Shown: piece after piece, positions 56,275 through 64,000 of the stretch
Numbering within the stretch: the stretch's first letter is position 1
Layout: each line of letters opens with the position of its first letter
NCBI GenBank assembly: GCA_036417435.1
Contig: CM070907.1
Location: forward strand, 57,892,001-57,956,000
Direction: 5' to 3'
Source of the DNA: Inia geoffrensis
Lineage: Eukaryota; Chordata; Mammalia; Artiodactyla; Iniidae
DNA: 64,000 nucleotides
The notes under the pieces: model-generated
What the model saw: the letters and a program-made list of their open reading frames with translations, nothing else
Databases searched by the model: none
Told to the model about the DNA's origin: nothing
Translations under genes and position numbers: made by a program

Positions 56275-57771
56275 CAGTCTAGATCCACCATGGTAATTCC
56301 ACCAACACTGTTTCCCAATCCTCTTTTTAAAAGCATGGCATTATTTTTAAAAAGTGAATAAATAAAAGCATGGCATTCCCCTAGCAACTGCTATTGGCCC
56401 ACACACGCATAGATCAGCTAAACTGGCCCAAGTTGGTTGAAGGATGGGACTATAATCCTTGGATAGGGAAAAGGTTTCCCCTCTCTTTCTGGGTGTGCTA
56501 AATTACACTAGGAAATGTGCATCCCTAGTTTCTGTTGGCAAGGTCTGTGGCCTTTAACGGGAGGAGGGCAAAGCAGAAACCCTGGTGGACCTTCCCTAGA
56601 GGCCTTCCTTACCTTTTCCCTCTAGTTACATAAGATAATAAATTTCCTTATGATTTAAACCATTTTGAGCCTGGTTTCTCTTACTTAAAGCTAGGAGATA
56701 CTTGACAAACATCTGTAATCTAAGTATTTGCAAGGCTATGGCATAGGTGCAGGGATAAGGATAAAGCAAGACAAAACTGGTGTGATTATTGCTGTCAAGC
56801 ATTACCTAGTTTCATGTGAAAGATGCCTCATACAGAAAAATACCTGTAACCAGGAGGCTGTTTTTCTCAGCAGCAGAAAATTGGTGCCATGGATATTTGG
56901 AGTAGGAAAAGTCTCTTTGGGAGTAAAAACCCAGGAAGGTTTCCTAGAGGAGGTGATATTTCAGCAGGATGTCGATTCGTAGGCAAAGATATGAGTGAGG
57001 GTATTTCAGAAGAGAAAATAACATGAAAACGGTGAAGAGGTAGGAAAGGGCAGGGGAGTTCCATGAAAATGGCAAAGGCCTCACCACAGTGCTCGACATT
57101 ATAGAATATATTAAACTAAAACAGAGTCAGGCTGCTTGGCTGACTAATGCGTGAAATCTCCATGGAAAGGCTCCTTAACATTTGCTTAGCATTTTAGAGT
57201 GCTCAAAATGTATTAACAAGTACGTTTTCGCTTTGTTTTGTTTGCAATATTGCAAGAGCCTGGAGAAACGAGGCCTGGGTGGGAAATGTGGTCAGGGCCA
57301 CAAACTGATAAAATGGTCAAGTTCAACCTTGAACCCACACATCTCCTGGCTCCTGACCATACTGCTTTGTGGCCACAAAAGGTGCTGTGGCCAGAGAGTG
57401 ACCTTACTTCTCCATTAACCAGGAATGACCTTGCTGAATATTCAATTTAAAGTGTCCTGGTATGGGTGACAAATTATTTAGTCATCCGACTATCCTAGCA
57501 GACATGACTCCTGTGAGTTCTTCCTAATGTTTAGGAGAAGTAGCGGAAAGGTCAGACTGGCCTAGAGACGCAAGACTCAAACTCCACAAAGCAGTTTCCA
57601 GCCCCTTCCCATGGAGTGCGTGGGCCAGGAAAACGATTTCACATCACGCTGTGAAAAGGGTCTTATTTTTAGCCAGTGGTTGACTTTAGTAGTGAGTAAA
57701 GGCTTCTAAAGAGAGGAGGGGTTGACCTGATTTGAACTCTACAACTTCTTTCAATTGTTCAGAAAGAAAAG
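56275..57771. other. Unassigned; possible LTR end near 56440-56690
   Basis: 'acataagataataaatttcc' and 'gagcctggtttctcttac' near 56630-56690 resemble the 3' end of an old LTR. Otherwise nothing recognised in about 1.5 kb. Confidence 0.4.
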
Positions 57772-57840
57772 TATGTGTGTGTGTGCATGTGTCTGTAGTG
57801 TGTGGAGAGAGAGAGAAACAGAGAGGGAGAGAGAGAGATG
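57772..57840. repeat. TG tract followed by GA-rich tract
   Basis: A short TG run with interruptions, then GAGA-rich sequence to 57838. Confidence 0.85.
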
Positions 57841-58784
57841 TTTAAAGCAAATATGTCAAAATGTTCATGATTAGTGAAACTAGGAAAAAAAAAAAAAAGG
57901 TACTATTTTTTTCAACTTTTTTTTTTGTAGATTTGAATACTTCCAAACTACGAAACAGAAAGTGAACCACTGAAAATTTAATGTGGATAAAATGAGTTGG
58001 GGTTGGGTCATGAAGTCACCCATTCTCCTGTGGGCAATTAGAAGCTAATGAGATTGCCCTTTATGCTCACAGGCAGGTGGACCTGTGCACCAGTCACATC
58101 TGTAAAGTGTCAGACCCACAAGAGCTGCACAAGCACCTTTGAAGGGTCTGCTTGCTCCCTGTGACACCAGCTGGCCGCTAAAGCCTTGTGCACTGCCATC
58201 TCCACTCTGCAAGCTCAAATTGAATTCTCCACTTTCTCAACCTGCTGCCCCCGACATATATAACATCGGAACTCATTTTGCCTGCAAAGCCCATTGCATA
58301 CCACTAGATTAGGCTTTCTGATAAGGACACACTGGGTAACCGCTTGGGAAAAAAAATGCTAAGTGGTAGACACAGTATACAGATCTCCGTGTTGGAGAAA
58401 TCTGGGAGGGGATTTAGGTTTGTTGTGTTTTAAGAGCAAAGGGAGTGCCCAAAGCTTGACTCTGGGGTCTCTGATTCCAGATCTGGTCACAGCAGATGGA
58501 CCCAGGGGGAGGAGTTAGGGAGCCACACAGGACAACCATGCAGTTTTGGAGCCCCCGAATGAGTCATTCTTGCTCACGAGCAGAAGCAGGACTGAAAGTT
58601 CTTTTGACTGGGGTCGCTGAGGAGTCAAAAGGTTCAGGACCCCCATGGGCCCCAGAAGAGGAAGGCAGGGGCAGGGGAGGGAGGAGGGGAGGGGGGAGGG
58701 TGTCTGGCTGAATCTAGCTGCAATGAATATAAAATCCATCCTAAATGAAGTGGCCGGCTTTGTTAGCAAAGAGCATTTGGGTTG
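57841..58784. other. Unassigned; G-rich patch at 58660-58705
   Basis: No gene recognised. A G-rich stretch (GGGGAGGG-type units) lies at about 58666-58700. Confidence 0.4.
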
Positions 58785-58995
58785 GGCTTCCCCGGTGGCG
58801 CAGTGGTTGAGAGTCCACCTGCCGGTGCAGGGGACGCAGGTTCGTGCCCCGGTCCGGGAAGATCCCACATGCTGCGGAGCGGCTGGGCCCATGAGCCATG
58901 GCCGCTGAGCCTGCATGTCCGGAGTCTGTGCTCCGCAACAGGAGAGGCCACACAACAGTGAGAGGCCCGTGTACTGCAAAAAAAAAAAAAAAAAA
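58785..58995 (+). mobile_element. CHR-type tRNA-derived SINE
   Basis: Full-length: 'ttccccggtggcgcagtggt' head, B box in 'caggttcgtgccccggtc', 'gaggcccgtgtactgc' end and an 18-A tail. The flanks share 'atttgggttg' (58775-58784 and 59003-59012), a target duplication. Young copy. The 154-codon minus frame at 58515-58979 is a by-product. Confidence 0.94.
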
Positions 58996-59614
58996 GAAGA
59001 ATATTTGGGTTGAGATTCTTCAGTCCTTTCTCTATTACTCCATTATGAGTGAATGGAACACAGAGTGATACAGAGCAGGGAAAAGCCAACTTATCTAAAG
59101 GTTAATGACAATAATTATTGGCCTGGAAAAAATTTTTTAGTTCAAGTGAAATATTTCACAAACATCACTGGTAGGATTTGTGTGGGGTTAGCAGTTCTCC
59201 TAGCAATGGAAGGGCATTTTTCATGCCCAGAAAAGAATTAACACTCTGCAGGCAGACTGGGGATTCGGTAGCATGAGACTGTCTAAGCATGGTGGAAAGA
59301 AAGGAGAGAAGAAGAGAGGTACCATGAAGGTCGTGGTGACAAAGGCTGAGATAGGCAAGGCTGGTAGCTATACAGAGTGTGATTAATCCAGACTATGTCC
59401 TTGACTTTCATCAGCCCATTTACCATTTATAATACAAGGCTCATCTCAACTTATTTAGGGTGCTTTTACTGGCAGTAAAATAGTTAAGAGTGCAGAGAAC
59501 AGGAAAGGATGGGGACTTTGGGCAAGGAGATAGGTACACAGCTAGCCAGCCTGGGATTAAGAAAGTACCTGGGATCTAGTGCGAGAAAAGACTTTGCAGG
59601 AGACCTCTACAACA
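58996..59614. other. Unassigned
   Basis: No gene recognised. Confidence 0.4.
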
Positions 59615-59755
59615 AAGATTCTCAAAGTGTGAAATTTGGACCAGCAACATCAACATCAACTGGGAACTTTTTGAAATGCATATTCTCAGGCCCTATACCA
59701 AGATCTATTGAATCAGAAACTCAGAGTGGGGCCCAGCCATCTGTACTTTAACAAG
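59615..59755 (-). mobile_element. MER5A-type hAT element, left part (split by SINE)
   Basis: 'gattctcaaagtgtgaaatt', 'ggaccagcaacatcaacatc', 'gggaactttttgaaatgcat' and 'tgaatcagaaactcagagtg' match MER5A. The remainder lies beyond the SINE (60004-60016). Confidence 0.8.
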
Positions 59756-59771
59756 CCCTCCAGGTGATTTT
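59756..59771. repeat. SINE target duplication, left copy
   Basis: 'ccctccaggtgatttt', identical to 59988-60003. Confidence 0.95.
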
Positions 59772-59987
59772 TTGTTTGTTTGTTTGTTTGTTTTTGTTGT
59801 ACACGGGCCTCTCACTGTTGTGGCTTCTCCCGTTGCGGAGCACAGGCTCCGGACGCGCAGGATCAGCGGCCATGGCTCACGGGCTCAGCCGCTCCGCAGC
59901 AATGTGGGATCCCCCTGGACCGGGGCATGAACCCGTGTCCCCTGCATCATCAGGCAGACTCTCAACCACTGCGCCACCAGGGAAGCC
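59772..59987 (-). mobile_element. CHR-type tRNA-derived SINE
   Basis: Minus-oriented. The tail is TTTG-rich on plus (59772-59795), and the head ends with 'ctgcgccaccagggaagcc'. Perfect 16-bp flanking duplication. Inserted into MER5A. A CATCATCAGGCAG stretch near 59945 marks a small private change in the head region. Confidence 0.95.
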
Positions 59988-60003
59988 CCCTCCAGGTGAT
60001 TTT
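59988..60003. repeat. SINE target duplication, right copy
   Basis: 'ccctccaggtgatttt', identical to 59756-59771. Confidence 0.95.
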
Positions 60004-60016
60004 GATATACACTAAA

Positions 60017-60419
60017 GAAAGAGCACCATGGGTGACACTCAACTTCTAAGTTCCTAAAAGAAGCCAGAGGTGTGGTCAGACCCTGTGGTTCAGAGAGGTC
60101 AAAAGAAGATGCAGAGACTAATAAAAAGTGATCTAGCTCAGAGGAGCTGGCAGAAATGAGCATGAACAAGAAAGGGTAAAGCAAGCATGACATAAGTAAG
60201 TGCTGAACAGAAGGCAATGTATGTGCTCCGGAAGCAAAGAGCTGCTCTGGCAGAAGGTCAGTTTGAGAAGTTCCTTTCAAGAAGGTGGTGGTTAATTGGA
60301 AGGTGGATCAACCCTGAGCAGAGTTGCAAAAGGTGGAGTTCAGTGTGGCAGAGATTGCCCTCCTGTATGCATTTTCTTCTTTCTTTTAAATAGAAAATTT
60401 ACCCCCTCTTACTTTTTTT
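60017..60419. other. Unassigned
   Basis: No gene recognised. The minus 131-codon frame at 59885-60280 starts outside and runs into the SINE; it has no domain. Confidence 0.4.
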
Positions 60420-60800
60420 TCCCCCTAGGCAGCAATTATCACAGTAAAAGACTGGATTATATTTCCCAGCCACCTCCCATATAGGTATAGTCAATGAGAT
60501 AGGAACGTGATTGTTTGTTTGTTTGTTTGTTTGTCTGTTTGCCTCTTTTGCTTCTTCTTTCTCTCTAAGATGTGGATGTGATGACTGGAGCTCCAACAAC
60601 CACTCTGTGTCCTTGAGGATAAAGGCTACTTGCTAAGGACTGGGGATAGAGAGATAGAAAAGTTGGTGTAAATTTGGTAAATTTGTGAGGTCAAAAACAA
60701 TCTATGGACTGTGCATCATCTTAACTTTTTTTTAATATATGAAAATAAACTCTTACATTTTTAAGCCACTGTAACTGGGCCTCTGTTACTACCAGTGAAA
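60420..60800 (+). mobile_element. Probable old LTR-like or LINE 3' repeat
   Basis: 'gtgatgactggagctccaac', 'gtgtccttgaggataaaggc', 'gaaaataaactcttacattt' and 'taagccactgtaactgggc' recall the 3' part of a dispersed repeat with a polyadenylation signal. A (GTTT)n tract lies at 60509-60531. Family not named. Confidence 0.5.
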
Positions 60801-61179
60801 CACAGTTCCTAACTCACGATGTCAGGAAGGTCGCTGTGGACTGAGAACAGCGGAAGCAAATGGACGAAGTTGTGAATGTGCTTGGCATGCTTGGAGAAGG
60901 GCCATGAGCTCAGGGCAGCTGGAGAGGGAGGTGTGGAGAGCAAAGCAGAGGGAGGCGTGGCAGAATGAGGCTTCCGGGGAAAGGTTTCCCCTGAGACCAC
61001 AGGGGAAACTGTTTTAGAACGGGGAAGGTTCTCAGTATGTCTTTTTCTACAGGCACCTTGAACTCCAAGGGCCTTAGAGAGAATTTGTCAGCCACCATCA
61101 TCTTCCTTTCCAAGTCTGCTGCTCATTCTGTGAAATGGCACACGTTGCACCAATTCCACAGACTAGAATGTGAGTGGCT
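60801..61179. other. Unassigned
   Basis: No gene recognised. Confidence 0.4.
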
Positions 61180-61480
61180 CACAACACCTCTCCCCTTGTC
61201 CCCAAAGCCGAAGTCACCAGATCTCACAAGTCTCTCCTACGACTTGCTCCCACTTCCCACTTTACTCACTTCTGTCACCGGTGCCCAATCCCCACTTCAC
61301 CCTCTCCAGGTAAAGCACTATGACAGCTTCTGATTCCATCTCCTTATTTCCAAATTAAAGGCTTCCTCTCCAGGCCTTTATCACTCTTGTAAACAGAGTG
61401 ATATTTTAAAAAGGTAAAATTGGTGGCACCAGTTCCCTGCTTAAACGCTTCCATTCCAAAGAATTCCCTGCAGTGATGTT
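61180..61480 (+). mobile_element. L2-like fragment
   Basis: 'ggcacc agttccctgctta' region near 61425-61445 and 'ccattccaaagaattccctg' at 61450-61470 resemble plus L2. Confidence 0.5.
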
Positions 61481-61734
61481 CCATGAGATTCAAAGAGATG
61501 TTGAGAGGGGAAGAAATAAATATTTGTATGTTTTAGAGCTTTTTGGAAAATGCTGGAATTAAACTAAGTTAAAAAGCTTTTTTACTTTCCAGCAGGTTTA
61601 ATAAGCTGATGTGTGACCAGGACCTCCAAAACATAAAGAATTTTTCAAGTTTATTATTTTTTAGGGAACCTATTCTAGAGGGGCATCTTCTGAGAAACGG
61701 GAATTGCCAATCCAACAACATGAAAGCCAAGCTC

Positions 61735-62095
61735 CTTAGCCTGGCCTCTTAGTCAGGCCTTTGTAGTCTCACCCCTACAAGCTGCAGTCTCACCCCTACA
61801 AGCATTACCAAGCCCCATCCCCACCCCTGCTGTGATCTAATCCTGCAGCCACTCCCAGCCATATCACTGCCCACTCAGCATTCCTGAAAACACCATTCAC
61901 CGGTGACCTTTGATTCTGTTGTCCCTCTCTTTGAAATGTCTCTTCCGCATCTCCACAGGTTGAAACTCTCCCCTTGAAAGACTGTGTCCAAAAGTCATTT
62001 CCTCTCTGAAAACATCCAAGATCCATTCCCCACAGTTCAAAGAAGAATCTTTTAGCTCCCACCTTGTCCCTCAAATTTCTGTGCATATCTCTACT
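61735..62095 (+). mobile_element. L2 3' portion
   Basis: 'ccttagcctggcctcttagt', 'aggcctttgtagtctcaccc' and 'ctctctttgaaatgtctctt' are plus L2. It contains a 21-bp tandem duplication at 61762-61803. Confidence 0.65.
61762..61803. repeat. 21-bp tandem duplication
   Basis: Copies at 61762-61782 and 61783-61803 differ at one base (T to C at the third position). Confidence 0.95.
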
Positions 62096-62188
62096 AGAGA
62101 ACTACCACATTATAGGAGAGTTAGGTGTAGATTAGTACACTGGCCTCTACGACTAGACTGGGAACATCTCGAAGTTGAGGAATATACA

Positions 62189-62246
<58 letters not shown>
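62189..62246. repeat. (TATC)14 microsatellite
   Basis: 58 bp of uninterrupted TATC units, followed by degenerate CTAC/CTAT/CATC units to about 62283. It encodes an artefactual (LSIY)n peptide. Confidence 0.98.
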
Positions 62247-62283
62247 ATCACCTACCAATCTATTTATCCACCCGCCCATCCAT

Positions 62284-62884
62284 AATACTCGGTATATATA
62301 GTACTCAGAACAAACATTTTGAAAAAAAGAGTGGTATACATGTTAACCTAGCAAAAACCTATTTGTATTACAAATGCAGTTTAGGACAGAATTGCACACA
62401 GGTGCAATAGCTCTATATTAGTAGATCTAGTATATCTTTTCACAATTATCAGACCAATACTTTAGGCAAAGTATTGGTGAAAAAAACCCACAGTTTTTAA
62501 GGGGTCAAATGCATCACCTTATCCTTTCTCCAACTTTCCCATCCCCAAACTCCAATGTTCATTTAGCAGCAAGCTCACTCTACATTAAAATCCTTGGGGA
62601 TAAAGACCCTGACTCGTTTGTACCTTAGTGTCCATCACTGAGTCTGGGACTAGCAGGCATTCCTATAATGTTGTTCTCTGATCCTCCAACCTTGATCCGA
62701 CTGTCCTATCTAAGCAAGACTTATGAACCATTTTGTCCAGAACCTCTTTCACTATCACAGTCCAAATTCCCACTTTCTGGAGACCATTTACATCCGCTAA
62801 CCCTTTTCGCCTATGTTTAGATTCCACATTTGCAATCTGATAAGGAATACAGGAAGATACTGGCAAAGGCTTTTCTATAAACTA
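62284..62884. other. Unassigned
   Basis: No gene recognised. A weak L2-like piece lies at about 62570-62660 ('cttggggataaagaccctga'). Confidence 0.4.
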
Positions 62885-63242
62885 AAAGTTTGTGTCACCC
62901 TCAAATTCATGTGTTAAAGCCCTAAGTCCCAATGTGATAGTATTTGGAGATGAGGCCTTTGGGAGGTAATTAGGTATAGATGAAGTCATGAGGATGGAGC
63001 CCTCATGATAGGATTCATGCTCTAATAAACAGGAAGAGACAGGAGATCTCTCTCTGCATGTACACATAAGGCAAGTCCATATGAGGACATAAGCAGGAAG
63101 AGGGCCCTCACCAAGAACCTGACCAGGCTAACACTCTGATCTCTGACTTCCGGCTCCCGGAACCATGAGAAATAAATGTTTGTTGTTTAAGCCACCCAGT
63201 CTATGGTAATGTGTTATAGCAGCACACAGTCTGACTAGAACA
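62885..63242 (+). mobile_element. MLT1-like MaLR solo LTR
   Basis: Plus-oriented: 'tcatgtgttaaagccctaag', 'ttgggaggtaattaggtata', 'gagccctcatgataggattc', AATAAA in 'gagaaataaatgttt', 'gtttaagccacccagtctat' and 'gtctgactagaaca' at the end. No duplication resolved. Confidence 0.75.
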
Positions 63243-64000
63243 TACTTTGATGTGTATATCTACCATACCAGGTAATCCAAACGCATGCAAACTGCCTGCT
63301 TTAGTGTTACACCGTACTAACTTTTCAGAAAGGCCATCCTAAGGGTCTACTTGGTAGCTGAGTAAATAGCATCTGGTATTTAAAGACTAGAAAGTAGGGG
63401 AGAAAGAGGTGGAATTACTAAGCAGCATACAATTATTTAATGTGTCATGTCTGTAAAAATATATGCAAAAATTATATTCTCCCATCTGGACTGTAAATGC
63501 AATTAAATGGGAACTATTTTTCCCTTCTCACTCTTCTTGTCTAGCCCTCGTAGTCTGTGCTATATTCTGGTCTATAATCACTCATGAAATATTTTTAAGC
63601 CCCTACTATGCCCCAGGCCCTATGTAGGTTCAACTGTGAGTGCTTGCTTTTTAGAATGAGTTGAATTGAAATGAGTGAAATGAATGTGTTACTAACCTTT
63701 CCCTATGCCTTTTCTTATTCATTAAAATAGGTGAAAATTAATTCAAAAGATAGTCTATCTTCTACCCATCTTTCAATGCCCTACTAAAACTATGCTACAA
63801 CTTCAAAGCTTTCCCTTATATTCAGGCTGTGATCAACCTTTTCGCCTTATTCTATCCCTGCATTCTATTTTTACTTACCTGAAGCACATAATGCAGCGTC
63901 TCTTGTATTGTTGCTTGTTTTCCTTGTTGTTTGGATGCCTCACATGCTCTACCTTACTCCTTTCCTAGCCCCTTGTTGTGGCCCAGTGGCACTCAGGTGG
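63243..64000. other. Mostly unassigned; L2-like bits
   Basis: 'cccctactatgccccaggcc' at 63601-63620 is L2/MIR-like in antisense. No gene recognised to the window end. Confidence 0.4.

Noticed and set aside
58515..58979. 154-codon minus-strand open frame
   Set aside because: Largely antisense SINE; the same peptide theme (GPSRSAACG) appears in the other SINE copies.

Overview
This window looks like mammalian, non-genic nuclear DNA, most likely from a cetacean. Evidence: five SINEs of the tRNA-derived CHR type typical of whales, dolphins and their relatives; a cetartiodactyl-type L1; and no recognisable BovB or Bov-tA elements, which are abundant in ruminants. Older layers shared by placental mammals (MIR, L2, MaLR LTRs, MER-type hAT elements) fill much of the rest. 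I found no host protein-coding gene, tRNA, rRNA or CRISPR array. Open frames in the window are short, overlap on both strands, or fall inside repeats. The only recognisable protein-coding remains are the two broken ORFs of one L1.

Layout. 1-4 kb: old L1M, MIR and LTR remnants, including an LTR inserted into a MIR. 4-20 kb: mostly MIR and L2 debris, one CHR SINE at 4.04 kb, an MLT1-like LTR at 14.7 kb, and (CA)n, (GA)n and (GGAA)n tracts. 20-26 kb: a CHR SINE, an L2 piece, two MaLR-like LTRs, an ERV LTR at 23.06 kb and an ERV1-type LTR at 25.56 kb. 26-30.8 kb: mainly unassigned, with an old L1M piece. 30.80-36.13 kb: a minus-strand L1 running from 5' UTR to 3' end, flanked by a 12-bp direct repeat, with an internal ORF2 deletion. 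37.7-39.05 kb: an older L1M split by a younger L1 3' fragment. 40.02-40.37 kb: a GC-rich block with a poly-T edge that could be a retrocopy. 40.4-48 kb: MIR, L2 and MaLR debris, with an L1 3' fragment inside a MIR. 48.4-54 kb: two older CHR-type SINEs, an ERV1-type LTR, L2 and AT-rich tracts. 55.6-60 kb: hAT-type DNA transposon remnants, two of which mark later events cleanly (an 8-bp duplication at 55.7 kb; a SINE with 16-bp duplications at 59.8 kb). 60-64 kb: L2 pieces, a (TATC)n tract and an MLT1-like LTR.

There is no operon or pathway to describe. What the sequence records is the order of insertions: nested elements, target-site duplications and decay mutations. I did not find an undescribed biological system. 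The best second-look items are the L1 with its deletion and catalytic-residue loss, the GC-rich candidate retrocopy, a 38-bp perfect palindrome, and the dated nested insertions. Family names rest on remembered consensus features, not a database search. Boundaries of old repeats are approximate.
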